A program made the translations under genes and the position numbers. From JACJXW01 sp964418125 (GTDB taxonomy: Bacteria; Bacteroidota; Bacteroidia; Chitinophagales; Saprospiraceae): DNA of 64,000 nt. Where the stretch lies: contig CAYQKY010000021.1 in the NCBI GenBank assembly GCA_964418125.1, positions 1-64,000 on the forward strand, read 5' to 3'. The notes under the pieces were generated by a model. The model saw only the letters and a list, made by a program, of their open reading frames with translations, was not told the DNA's origin and did no database searches. Position 1 is the stretch's first letter, and the number at the start of each line of letters is the position of its first letter. Shown in pieces: positions 27,225 to 37,000 of this stretch.

Positions 27225-28046
27225 ATGGATTTTAAGCTCGACCGCGACCTCATCTTTCTCGACCTCGAAGCTACCGGCCTGAACGTCATCCGCGACCGTA
27301 TCCTGCAGATCGCTATGATCAAGTATTTCAAGGACGGGCGGGAGCCGGAGGAACTGTCCATGCTCATCAACCCCGGCATCCCCATTTCCGAAGAGGCCAT
27401 GCAGGTACACGGCATCACGCCCAAGGACGTGGCCAACAAACCCACCTTCCAGCAGGTTGCCGACAAGCTCCTTGAGTTCATCGGCAATGCCGACCTGGCC
27501 GGCTACAATTCCAACCGGTTCGACATCCCCATGCTGATGGAAGAGTTCGCCCGCGTCGGACTGGAACTCGACATCTCCCGACGCCGCACCATCGACGTGC
27601 AGCGCATCTTTTACAAAATGGAACCCCGCACCCTCAAGGCCGCCCTCAAGTTCTACTGCGATGAAGATATGGAGGACGCCCATGACGCCCTGGCCGACGT
27701 AAAAGCCACCGTCGCCGTTTTCCAGGGCCAGCTGGAACGCTATCGCGGCGTCGACCATATCGACGACGACGGCAACAAAACAACCGCCCCCATCATTAAA
27801 GACGTACAGTCTCTGCACGATTTTACCAACGACATGCGTTTTGTGGATGCAACCCAGAAGATGAGGTACGATACCAACGGCGAGATCGTTTTCAATTTCG
27901 GGAAATACAACGGTAAGCCCGTCGCCGCTACGCTTTCGCGGGACAAGCAGTACTACAACTGGATCCTGAACAAGGAGTTTTCTTCCCAGGTAAAGCAGGT
28001 CGTCAAAAAGCTGGTCAAGGAATATGAACGGAACAATCAGAAGTAG
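27225..28046 (+). CDS. DEDDh 3'-5' exonuclease (DnaQ/ExoX-like)
   Basis: 273 residues from ATG 27225. Motif ExoI is FLDLEATGLN (Asp/Glu metal ligands), ExoII is in YNSNRFDIPMLMEEF, and ExoIII is HDALADVKAT, giving the DEDDh set. The C-terminal piece EIVFNFGKYNGKPVAATLSRDKQYYNWIL resembles the ExoX-like C-terminal domain seen after DnaQ-type nucleases in Bacteroidota. It probably degrades or proofreads single-stranded DNA ends rather than serving as the replicative epsilon subunit. The next gene starts 23 nt before its stop codon, in another frame. Confidence 0.87.
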   Translation: MDFKLDRDLIFLDLEATGLNVIRDRILQIAMIKYFKDGREPEELSMLINPGIPISEEAMQVHGITPKDVANKPTFQQVADKLLEFIGNADLAGYNSNRFDIPMLMEEFARVGLELDISRRRTIDVQRIFYKMEPRTLKAALKFYCDEDMEDAHDALADVKATVAVFQGQLERYRGVDHIDDDGNKTTAPIIKDVQSLHDFTNDMRFVDATQKMRYDTNGEIVFNFGKYNGKPVAATLSRDKQYYNWILNKEFSSQVKQVVKKLVKEYERNNQK

Positions 28047-28896
28047 CCTTTTTTTTATCCTGATAACCATTGGCATGGCGGCCTGTTATGAGCCGGTGCC
28101 GGGTTGCCTGGATGTGGAAGCGGTCAATTACAACCTGGAGGCAGACAAAAACGACAGTGAAGAATGCATGTACCCCAGAGTACGCCTGGCCGTACAGCAC
28201 CGCTACAGCAAAGATGACACTCTGTATGCCTTCAGGCTGGTGGATTCTGTTTATTTTGACGCTCAGGGAAACCCTTTCCGCCTCAATAATGTTCGTTTTT
28301 ATATATCCAACTTCCACCTCATTTATACCAACGGACAGGAAAAGGAGGTGGATGAAACCATAGAGGTGGAAATCCCTCAACCCGACGGAACGAGCCTTAC
28401 GCGCAACATAGAAGACAATTTTTCTCTGATCAGCCCGCGAGTCACCCAAAATTACACGATCGGAACCCTGAAAGAATCCGGGGCCCTGCAGGAGGTCCGG
28501 TTTGCTGTCGGCGTGGAAGGAGTGGCCAACGTCGCCTCTCCCGCTTCCTTCCCCAGCGGGCACCCCCTGAGCCTGGTAGACAGCAGCCTGTACTTCAATC
28601 AGGATTCCGGCTACGTGTTTGAATACATCGAGCTGTTCCGCGATACCACCGCCGCCGATACCATTCCGGTAACGCTGCGGATCGGCACGCCGGACTACCT
28701 CAGAGAGGTGCGGCTGCCGGTAAGCCTTGAAAAGAGCCGGGGGTTCCACCTCCTGCTGACACTGCAGGTAGACTACAGCCGCTGGTTCAGCACCATCAAC
28801 GCCCGGCAGGACAGCCCGGAGCAACTGAAGGAGAAAATTGTCGCAAACCTGGCAGAATCCTTTTCTGTGGTTGCGGCAGTCCTGCAGAGCCAGTAA
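28024..28896 (+). CDS. MbnP-like lipoprotein, copy 1 (lacks the conserved Trp)
   Basis: 290 residues, lipobox at AAC (MNGTIRSSLFFILITIGMAAC). A short Cys motif GCLDVEAVNYNLEADKNDSEEC follows, then an MbnP-type beta-sandwich: VRLAVQHRYSKDDTLYAF, NNVRFYISNFHLIYTNG, and FPSGHPLSLVDSSLYFNQDSGYVFEY. MbnP proteins bind copper; in characterised members a Trp is oxidised to kynurenine by the di-haem protein MbnH. In this copy the segment after the GHPLS motif has Leu-Tyr-Phe where copy 2 has Tyr-Trp, so the usual Trp seems absent, while a His (QHRY) is kept. It heads a cluster of two MbnP-like and two MbnH/MauG-like genes. Its start overlaps the exonuclease gene by 23 nt. Confidence 0.72.
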   Translation: MNGTIRSSLFFILITIGMAACYEPVPGCLDVEAVNYNLEADKNDSEECMYPRVRLAVQHRYSKDDTLYAFRLVDSVYFDAQGNPFRLNNVRFYISNFHLIYTNGQEKEVDETIEVEIPQPDGTSLTRNIEDNFSLISPRVTQNYTIGTLKESGALQEVRFAVGVEGVANVASPASFPSGHPLSLVDSSLYFNQDSGYVFEYIELFRDTTAADTIPVTLRIGTPDYLREVRLPVSLEKSRGFHLLLTLQVDYSRWFSTINARQDSPEQLKEKIVANLAESFSVVAAVLQSQ

Positions 28897-28904
28897 GTTG
28901 AATG

Positions 28905-29000
28905 GCCTGAAATGCATGGAAATGAAGAAATGTGTTGGAACGCTCGGAGCAAAGCCTCTCATTTCAAAGCATTTCTACGCATTTCCACCCCATGGCCTTC
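28905..29000. repeat. GAAATG-word inverted repeat between the two MbnP-like genes
   Basis: GAAATGCATGGAAATGAAG (about 28909-28930) opposes CATTTCTACGCATTTCC (about 28968-28987). It is of the same word-palindrome class as other gene borders in this window. Confidence 0.4.
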
Positions 29001-29059
29001 TAAAACCAGAAAACAGCATCTTCTACCCTGCATCATTCCTAATCTAAATGAATTCATCT

Positions 29060-30226
29060 ATGAAACATTTACTTCTCATCATTCCTTTGGCCACGGCCCT
29101 GCTTTTCAGCGGATGCAATAATACCGATGATGAAGGACAGCCGGGCAAGGCAGACCTGGAACTATCCTTCGAACCCATCAATGAAAAACCGGATATCGGC
29201 GATGTCGTGACCTTCAAAATCAACCTCTACAACCGGGGCCCGCTGGCCGCTGACGGCGTAACGGTAGAAAATACGGCGCCTGAAGGTTTTACCGAGGTGG
29301 ACAACATCAACGCCGGCGGCGTATTCACCGCTCCTCCCGTCATCCGCTGGGCCAACCTCAGCATCCAACCGGAGGAGACGATCACGCTCTCGTTCACCGC
29401 CGTGGCCGGAAAGCCTGAAGGCAATATCGGATTTGCCCATCAGGCGCAGGTGACGGCCAGCAACCAGTCCGACCCGGATTCCACCCCGAACAACGCCGCC
29501 GGGGCTCCCAAGGAAGACGACGAAGCGGTTTTGAGCCTGATCCCCCGGGCAGGAGAAGTGAGCCTGAACTTCAGAACCTCCTACGGGCAGGACCCCCTGG
29601 TGATGTTCGAACGCGAATATGCCTATGAAGACAACATGGCCATCAAAATGCAGCTCTTCCAGTTCTACCTCTCGGAGGTAAACCTGCTGCAGGGAGAAGA
29701 ACGAGTGCCCGTAATGGACGTGGGGCTCATTTCCTTCGGAGATGTGTATACTGATGAGCAGGCGCTGGAAGGCAAAAGCACCGGCTCCCTCACCGCCCCT
29801 CCCGGCAACTACACCGGCATAGAATTCGGCTTCGGGTTGTCGCCCGAGCTCAATGCCACCATTCCCCCGGATTATCCGCTGGGGCACCCCCTTTCCGAAA
29901 ACTACTGGGAGGCCGCCAGCAGTTACATCTTCTTCAAATTCGAAGGCAACGCTGACCTGGAGCCCAACGGCGAGTTTTCCGACAAGCTCACCTTCCACGT
30001 GGGCGGCAACGGCAACTACCGGCAGCTGTCCTTCGACAAGCCCATTACCATCGAAGACGAAAAAGAGCTGACGCTGCAGTTCAATATCGACCTCAGAAAA
30101 ATACTCGTCGACCAGAACACCGGCGAGTACCTCGACTTCCGCCAGGTGACGCAGAGCCACAGCAACGAATCCCCTTCTGCCACCTTCATGGCCAACCACG
30201 TGGCGGAAGCGATAGAGCTTGAATAG
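29060..30226 (+). CDS. MbnP-like lipoprotein with N-terminal DUF11 domain, copy 2
   Basis: 388 residues from ATG 29060 (MKHLLLIIPLATALLFSGC, lipobox Cys); an ATG at 29048 is also possible. The first half is a DUF11-type Ig-like domain (GDVVTFKINLYNRGPLAADGV to TASNQSDPDSTPNNAAG). The second half is MbnP-like: GEVSLNFRTSYGQDPLVMFE, MQLFQFYLSEVNLL, and LGHPLSENYWEAASSYIFFKFEGN, in which the Trp expected to become kynurenine may be the one in NYWEAA. The His found in the first strand of copy 1 is replaced here (NFRTSYG). It is directly upstream of the di-haem peroxidase genes, as in known mbnP-mbnH pairs, so a copper-handling role is likely. Confidence 0.8.
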   Translation: MKHLLLIIPLATALLFSGCNNTDDEGQPGKADLELSFEPINEKPDIGDVVTFKINLYNRGPLAADGVTVENTAPEGFTEVDNINAGGVFTAPPVIRWANLSIQPEETITLSFTAVAGKPEGNIGFAHQAQVTASNQSDPDSTPNNAAGAPKEDDEAVLSLIPRAGEVSLNFRTSYGQDPLVMFEREYAYEDNMAIKMQLFQFYLSEVNLLQGEERVPVMDVGLISFGDVYTDEQALEGKSTGSLTAPPGNYTGIEFGFGLSPELNATIPPDYPLGHPLSENYWEAASSYIFFKFEGNADLEPNGEFSDKLTFHVGGNGNYRQLSFDKPITIEDEKELTLQFNIDLRKILVDQNTGEYLDFRQVTQSHSNESPSATFMANHVAEAIELE

Positions 30227-30266
30227 AACGAGAAGGTACGGATGTTTTTTAACAGGAGGTTTGATA

Positions 30267-31517
30267 ATGAAATGGCTCAATAACTTCGAGGCGGTTTTCG
30301 ATCTTGTACGACGGGCTTGGTGTACAATATTCGCGCTCGTGGCCGACCGCATACCGTACACCTCCGAGCCTTTTCACGAGATACACACCGTACACAAATC
30401 CAGGCAGCGTGCAGGTTACAGACAGAAAAAACGGAATCTTATCTTCAGATCACACATCATATTATCAGGGCTTGCCTTCACCCTCTTCGGTTGCTCGGGC
30501 AGCGAAACGGATATCCCCCCCGCCGGCCAGCCCTACGAGCTGGCCCTGCCTGCCCAGTATTCCATCCCCAACCTGCCCGAAGACAACTCCATGACGGCAG
30601 CCGGCGTCGAACTGGGCCGCCGCCTGTTCTACGACCCTATCCTGTCGGCAGACAGCAGCCGGTCCTGCGCTTCCTGCCACCTGCCCGAACGCGCCTTTAC
30701 GGACGGGAGGGCCATCGCCGTAGGCATCAACGAACGTCCCGGGCGCCGCAATGCACAGTCGCTGGCCAATGCCGCCTATCAGTACAAAGGCCTGTTCTGG
30801 GACGGCCGTGCGGCCACCCTCGAAGAGCAGGCGCTCCTCCCCGTGGAAGACCCCAATGAAATGGGGCACGACTGGGGGGAAGTGGAACGGTCGCTGCGGC
30901 GGCACCCCTCCTACCCCGCCTGGTTTGCCGCCGCCTTCGGCGCCACCGACACTGCGCAGATCACCCGCCGGCTGGCGGCAAAGGCGCTGGCGCAATTCGA
31001 AAGGGCCCTCATCAGCGCCGAATCGAAGTACGACCGGGTAATGCGCGGGGAGGCCACTTTCACCGAACTGGAGGAAAGGGGCCGCCACATCTTCTTCGAT
31101 ACCTCAGAAGAGCTGCCGGAGGGTGAATGCGGCCACTGCCACACCCCTCCTCTGTTCACCGACCAGACGTATATGAACAACGGCATCACCGAAGCGCCGG
31201 CCCTGGCTGACTTCCGGGATAAAGGCCGGGGCGAAGCTACCGGCCAGTATTACGACAACGGCCGCTTCCGGGTGCCCAGCCTGCGCAATGTAGCCCTCAC
31301 GGCGCCTTATATGCATGACGGCCGCTTCGCCACCCTGGAGGAAGTGATCGAGCATTACAACCAGGGCGGCCACCACAGCGAGAACGTGGACCCCAAGATC
31401 AGAAAATTACACTTGTCTGACACAGATAAACAAGCTCTGAAGGCTTTCCTCGAAACCCTGACCGACAGTACATTTGTTAATAACCCGGAATTCAGTAACC
31501 CGTTTCAGCCGGAATGA
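30267..31517 (+). CDS. Di-haem cytochrome c peroxidase (MauG/MbnH-like), copy 1
   Basis: 416 residues if started at ATG 30267, which has a good AGGAGG seven bases upstream. The mature-looking part begins only at SHIILSGLAFTLFGC, where a lipobox Cys would be residue 76, so the first 60-odd residues look like an abnormal extension. The two c-type haem motifs are CASCH and CGHCH. Around them are LGRRLFYDPILSADSSRSCASC, DGRAATLEEQALLPVEDPNEMG, and APYMHDGRFATLEEVIEHYNQGG, all typical of the bacterial CCP/MauG family. In the MbnH subgroup the enzyme oxidises Trp of the partner MbnP. Downstream, 13 nt separate it from copy 2. Confidence 0.85.
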   Translation: MKWLNNFEAVFDLVRRAWCTIFALVADRIPYTSEPFHEIHTVHKSRQRAGYRQKKRNLIFRSHIILSGLAFTLFGCSGSETDIPPAGQPYELALPAQYSIPNLPEDNSMTAAGVELGRRLFYDPILSADSSRSCASCHLPERAFTDGRAIAVGINERPGRRNAQSLANAAYQYKGLFWDGRAATLEEQALLPVEDPNEMGHDWGEVERSLRRHPSYPAWFAAAFGATDTAQITRRLAAKALAQFERALISAESKYDRVMRGEATFTELEERGRHIFFDTSEELPEGECGHCHTPPLFTDQTYMNNGITEAPALADFRDKGRGEATGQYYDNGRFRVPSLRNVALTAPYMHDGRFATLEEVIEHYNQGGHHSENVDPKIRKLHLSDTDKQALKAFLETLTDSTFVNNPEFSNPFQPE

Positions 31518-31530
31518 AAAATATATTGCC

Positions 31531-32652
31531 ATGAAAATAAAGATACTTTCCACTACCCTTCTGGCCATCCTGCTTGCCTTTACCGCCTGCCAGGACGACG
31601 GCCCCGTCGTGGGGTGTGACCCCTGTATAGACGAAGACATCATCGATGCGCCTTATAACCCACAGCCATACGAACTGGAAGTTCCGGAATGGTTCCCCAA
31701 CCCGATCATCCCGCCGGACAACCCCATGACGGTAGAAGGCATCGCCCTGGGCCGGCGCCTGTTCTTCGACCCCATCCTTTCCAGTGACAGCACCCAGTCG
31801 TGCGCTTCCTGCCATAACCCGCAGCTCAGCTTCACCGACGGCCTGAAGGTGAGCACCGGCGTTCTGGGCATTGAAGGGCGGCGTTCCTCCATGCCTATCG
31901 TCAACATGGCGTTCAACAATAAAGGCTTCTTCTGGGACGGCCGCTCCGCCACCCTGGAAGCCCAGGCCCTGCTGCCGATAGAAGACCATACCGAACTCAA
32001 TGAGAGCTGGGAAAACGTGATAGAGAAATTCAGGCGCCACAAGGATTACCCCGCTATGTTCCGCCAGGCATTCGGGATCGAAAAGAAAAGCGAGATCAGC
32101 AAAGAGCTGGCGGTGAAGGCCATCGCCCAGTTCGAACGCACTTTGATCAGTTATCAGTCGCGCTTCGACAAGATCGTCTGGGAGCAGGTGGGCTGGCCCA
32201 CCGATTCTGAACAACGCGGGCGCGACCTGTTCTTCGTCGAGTTCGCCAATAACAGCCTCGACCACCCGGGCTGCTCGCACTGCCATGGTAGCGCCCTCTT
32301 CACCGAGAACAACTATTTCAACAATGGCATCGACTCGGTCGCTACCCTCAGCGACTTTGCCGATTACGGGCTGGGAGAAGTTACCGGTAACCTCTACGAT
32401 AATGGCAAGTTCCGGGCCCCCACTCTGCGCAATATCGCCCTGACGGCGCCCTATATGCACGACGGCCGGTTCAATACCCTGGGAGAAGTGCTCGACCACT
32501 ACGCTTCCGGGGGCCATGGCGTATCGAATGAGGACGCCAACATACAGCCCTTTACCCTGACCGAACAACAAAAGCAGGACCTCATCGCTTTCCTCAATAT
32601 GCTGACGGATACTTCTTTCGTCAATAACCCGGATTTCCATTCGCCTTTTTAG
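31531..32652 (+). CDS. Di-haem cytochrome c peroxidase (MauG/MbnH-like), copy 2
   Basis: 373 residues from ATG 31531; signal MKIKILSTTLLAILLAFTAC with lipobox. Haem motifs CASCH and CSHCH, with LGRRLFFDPILSSDSTQSCASC, DGRSATLEAQALLPIEDHTELN, and APYMHDGRFNTLGEVLDHYASGG. It is strongly similar to copy 1, showing tandem duplication followed by divergence. Periplasmic, outer- or inner-membrane anchored. Together with the two MbnP-like genes it makes a 28.0-32.7 kb cluster that ends at a strong terminator. It could be a plain peroxide-detoxifying CCP, but the MbnP neighbours favour a protein-modifying role. Confidence 0.9.
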   Translation: MKIKILSTTLLAILLAFTACQDDGPVVGCDPCIDEDIIDAPYNPQPYELEVPEWFPNPIIPPDNPMTVEGIALGRRLFFDPILSSDSTQSCASCHNPQLSFTDGLKVSTGVLGIEGRRSSMPIVNMAFNNKGFFWDGRSATLEAQALLPIEDHTELNESWENVIEKFRRHKDYPAMFRQAFGIEKKSEISKELAVKAIAQFERTLISYQSRFDKIVWEQVGWPTDSEQRGRDLFFVEFANNSLDHPGCSHCHGSALFTENNYFNNGIDSVATLSDFADYGLGEVTGNLYDNGKFRAPTLRNIALTAPYMHDGRFNTLGEVLDHYASGGHGVSNEDANIQPFTLTEQQKQDLIAFLNMLTDTSFVNNPDFHSPF

Positions 32653-32762
32653 GGGCCGGCCGGAGACTGATTTGGGCCCGGGTAAGAAGAGATGAGAGCA
32701 GTGTTGGGCGCCTTCCCCTTTCTCTTACTACGGGCCGCCTGAAGGCAGCCCGCCCGAAAAAA

Positions 32763-32798
32763 AAGCTCCCGCAGCATCGGCCTGCGGGAGCTTTTTTT
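32763..32798 (+). terminator. Strong rho-independent terminator after the MbnP/MbnH cluster
   Basis: Arms AAGCTCCCGCAG and CTGCGGGAGCTT form a 12-bp perfect stem around CATCGGC, followed by TTTTT. The preceding A-run makes it work in either direction. Confidence 0.92.
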
Positions 32799-33239
32799 GC
32801 CCTGTCAAGGGCCAGACATAGATTTTTTTCAACTTTTTTTCCTGTTTTTTGGTGCCTTTCCAGGATGTTTTTTTCACAAACAATCCATTTAAAACCCTAA
32901 AAACAATAACAATTTTCGATTTTCCTTAAATACTTTTTTCACAAAAGGTTATTTTTGTCCTTGTTTTCCCCTTGTATTATTAAGATGTTTGTAATGTCAA
33001 ACGAAGATAAAGCCGGTAAACGAACCGGCGCACAAAATTGGGATAATTTACATGGGATTTAAGTTTGTCAAATAGCAAGTCAGATTTTATTGGGATAAAC
33101 AATCTGACTTGCTATAAGGCAAATTCCGAAATCAATCCAGAATTGACATCGAAAAGATCTTCCTCGCTTTGAGGTAAAAGATATAAAGATATAATTTTTC
33201 TCTCTTTTTCTGCTAGCTTCTTAAGCTAGTTTTTTCGTA

Positions 33240-33307
33240 CATGTTCATGGGATTATAATTACGATAAGTCGTATTACCGAATCAGGTGATGCGACTTATT
33301 TTTTTTT
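33240..33307 (+). ncRNA. Duplicated motif plus terminator hairpin, unit 1
   Basis: TGTTCATGGGATTATAATT (33242-33260) is followed 3 nt later by a 15-bp stem, ATAAGTCGTATTACC (33264-33278) with GGTGATGCGACTTAT (33285-33299), two G-U pairs included, and then nine Ts. The motif holds a TATAAT, so it may be a promoter for a very short RNA or a conserved box upstream of a terminator. Confidence 0.4.
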
Positions 33308-33645
33308 GGACAGGCTAGGCTACCTTAAAAAGCAGAAGAAAGCAAGGCTGCCCCCCCCTTTTCCCCTGTCAATGTCATTTTTCCGCCAAGAAAGGTTTTA
33401 TCGAGCCCCAAAAGCAAGAAATCCGTACCAGTACCTAGAATTTATGTCATAAAACTATTATTTTTACACCAACTTAAACTAAACAGCCTGTTTATGGTGT
33501 TTACGTATTAAACAGATCGCCGATATCAGTTTTTTTACCACCTGAAAAATAAAGGCGGGCTGTTTGAAGTTAGAATAGGGCCGGTTGTAACAAACAGGCT
33601 CAGGGCAGGCGGAAAAGTTCCGCTCTCCCCCTACAGCAAGACATT

Positions 33646-33715
33646 CATGTTCATGGGATTATAATTTGTTAGTAGTAGGTCGTATCACATTTTTTTGTGA
33701 TGCGACTTTTTTTTT
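33646..33715 (+). ncRNA. Duplicated motif plus terminator hairpin, unit 2
   Basis: The same 21-bp motif as at 33240 (TGTTCATGGGATTATAATT and its two flanking bases) is repeated exactly. It is followed by GTCGTATCACA (33679-33689) pairing with TGTGATGCGAC (33696-33706) and nine Ts. The loop differs from unit 1 while the stem outline, GTCGTAT/GTGATGCGAC, is kept. Confidence 0.4.
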
Positions 33716-34018
33716 GTCCCTGCTTCCATAAAAAAAGAAGGAAGCAATAATTGATTGTTTAAAGTAAAATTCGTTTCTTTGTGCCAAGAGTAAGCTTTTA
33801 CCCGTTAGATAGACACATCCTCATCCATCCCCTTGGATTAAACCTTTAGCTGTTCCATTTCCTTAGAAGAAGCCCTCTCATTGCATATTGAGGGTTCATT
33901 TCACTTCGGTTTCCAGGAAAGATTTTTTTGTTGAGCTAATGCTGAACCCTACGGTAGTATTCTATCGTACAGGTTTACAGAAGCATATATTTATTCAGCT
34001 AACAAATTGTACATCCAG

Positions 34019-37000
34019 ATGTGTAGAAATCTACGTTCCAAAGCGTGTCACCGCTTTACCTGGAAGCCTCAGCCTCCAAGTCACCGATTATTACTGCTGC
34101 TACCTTTCGCTTTCCTGATGCAGATAGCGAATGCCCAGTTCACTGTCAACCTTGCCGTTACAGAACCCAACTGTTTCGGCCTGCCTACCGGCAGTATTAC
34201 AGCCAGTGTCAGCGGGGGTACTGCTCCCTTTACGTACAACTGGAGCACCGGCGCAACAGGAAGTACCCTTAGTAACATTGGAGCGGGCAACTTCTCCGTT
34301 ACGGTAACGGACGGCGCCGGCGCTTCGGTAAGCGAAAGCGCCACGGTCACCGAGCCTACCGTAGTGACGGTAAGCCTGTCGGCCAACACCTGCCAGGTTC
34401 CGTTTCTCATAACCGCCACCGGCAACGGAGGCAACCCGCCCTATTCCTATACCTGGTCGACCGGGGCAAGCGGCTCCGTAATCACCGTTCCCGGCGCCGG
34501 CACTTACTGCGTCACCATGACCGACCAGAACCTCTGCGGCGCCGTCAATTGTATAACCGTCACCCCCAACCCACTCGATGTATCGGTAGAAACCGAGGGC
34601 CTTACCTGCCCGGATAGCGACGACGGAGAGGTTCAGGCCATCGTCACGGGAGGGACGCCGCCCTACACCTATGCCTGGAGCAACGGCGCCACCACCGCCG
34701 GCCAAACCGGCCTGCCTCCCGGCACCTATAGCGTAACGGTAACGGATTCCGGCGGCTGCTCCGATTCCGCTTCCGGCGCCGTCAGCGCTCCGCCCCCCCT
34801 GACGTCTGACGTTACCGGCGCCGGCCCCGACTGCGCTGCCGGAAGCAACGGCTCGGCCACGGCCAGCGCCGGCGGCGGCACCCCGCCTTACAGTTTCCTC
34901 TGGAGCACAGGGGCCACGGCCGCTACCATCACCGGCCTGGCCGCCGGCGCCTATACCGTTACGATAACCGACGCCAATGCTTGTGAAATTGTGGATATGA
35001 TCACCCTGACGCCCATTTCCAGCCTGACGGCCATGGCCACCGCCACCCCGGAATCCTGCCCCGGCTTCAATGACGGGACGGCCACGGCCACTGCCATGAA
35101 CGGGGTGCCGCCTTATATATATTTATGGAGTAACGGCGGCGTAACGCAAACCATCACCGGCCTGATCCCCGGGACGTACACCGTAACCATAATCGACGGA
35201 TCCGGCTGTACCGCTATGGCCACCGTCGACGTCGGCGCCGCTCCCCCTCTGAATATCAGCCTGAGTTCCACCCCCGTAACCACCTGCGGCGCCGCCGACG
35301 GCGCCGCCACCGTCACAATTAACCAGGGCCAACCCCCGCTCACCATTGCGTGGAGCACCGGAGCATCGACAGCTATGATCAGCGGCCTCGCCGGCGGAAC
35401 GTACAGCGTTACCGTTACCGACGGTAATGGCTGCACCTCAAACGGGTCTGTACTGGTTATCGAACCACCGGCAGTTACCGTTACCGTCACCGCTACCGAT
35501 ACGGTATGCGCGGGTGAAGCTACCGGAATGGCAACCGCCATGATTTCCGGCGGCACCACGCCCTTTACCTATAGCTGGAATACAGGCGAAACCACGCCAA
35601 CCATCGACAACCTGCCGGCAGGAACCTACAGCGTAACCGTAACCGATGCTAACGGCTGCCAGGCCACGGGGTCCGCCACCATCGCTGAGGCGCCCCAGAT
35701 AGTAGCTACAATAACCGGTACTGAAATAGTCTGTGGCCCGGGCGCCACCGGGGAAGCCACCGTTACGGCAACAGGAGGAACCCCACCCTACTCCTACACA
35801 TGGAGCACGGGGGAAAGCACAGAATCCATCGACGGGCTGGGCGAAGGCGCCTATTCCGTTATCATTACCGACGCAAGCGGCTGTACCGCCACTGCCGAAA
35901 TTACTATTGATGTGGTCGACGACCTCGACCTGGAAATCGTCGGGCGCGATGTGCTGTGCCATGGGAACGCCTCCGGCAGTATTCTGGTGACGCCCTTCGG
36001 AGGCACCCCTCCGTATACGTTTAGCTGGAGTACCGGCGCCACCACCAATGAGATCACCAACCTGGTGGCCGGCTCCTATTCGGTAACCGTAACGGAATCC
36101 GAAGGCTGCTTCATTGAAGCAACGATCGTGATCAACGAACCACCGGAACTGGAACTGAACCTGTCCGGAACCGATGTCACCTGCGCCGGCGACAATGACG
36201 GTACCGCCTCGGCGGCCGTCACCGGCGGCACGCCCCCGTATACCTACTTGTGGAGCAACGGCGCCACCACTGCCGACATCAGCGGGCTGGTGGCCGGTAC
36301 GTACTCCCTCACCGTGACGGACGCCAATTTATGCGTGATCACAGGCTCCATCATTATCGAAGAACCTCCGCAGTTCCAGGGTTCGGTCATTACCGTTGTG
36401 GACATCCTGTGCGCCGGCGATACCAACGGCTCGGCCACCGTCAGTGTCTCGGGCGGCACCCCTCCTTATACCTATAACTGGAGCAACGGGCAGACGGGCG
36501 CCACCGGCACCGGCCTGAGCGCCGGCAATTATACCGTAACCGTAATGGATGCCAGCGGTTGCACCGACGACATCCTGGTGGTGATCACCGAACCTCCGGT
36601 ACTGGATGTCAGCGCCGGCACAACCGTCGGCGCCACCTGCGACAATGCCACCGACGGGGAAGTGAGCGTTACCGTAAGCGGAGGGACGCCGCCGTACACC
36701 TACTCCTGGAGCAACGGCGCCACTACATCCAGTATATCGAACCTGTCGGCAGGCGCCTACTCGGTGACGGTAACCGACGCCAACGGTTGTACTGCCGATG
36801 ACGCCGTTACCGTGGCCGCTTTTGACAGCCCGTCCTGCAGCATTACCATCACACAGGACATCTCCCCGGCAGGCAACGACGGGGAGGCCATGGTCAACGT
36901 AACCGGAGGGACGCCGCCTTTCACCTATCAATGGAGTAACGGGCAGACGGGCCTCACGGCCACCGGCCTCTCTTCCGGCACCTACTCCTGCGTCGTCACC

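Larger units (their letters stand above)
32799..34018 (+). other. 1.2-kb non-coding, stem-loop-rich region upstream of the SprB-repeat gene
   Basis: No gene longer than a few dozen codons is supported. The region is AT-rich and holds at least five hairpins: GCCGGT/ACCGGC (33012-33029); a perfect 15-bp stem ATAGCAAGTCAGATT/AATCTGACTTGCTAT (33072-33086 with 33101-33115); CTAGCTT/AAGCTAG followed by T7 (33213-33235); and two units consisting of a conserved motif, a hairpin and a T-run (33240-33307 and 33646-33715). A TATTTTTG at 32950-32957 fits the Bacteroidota -7 consensus TAnnTTTG. It may encode small RNAs or an unusually long regulated 5' leader. Confidence 0.5.
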
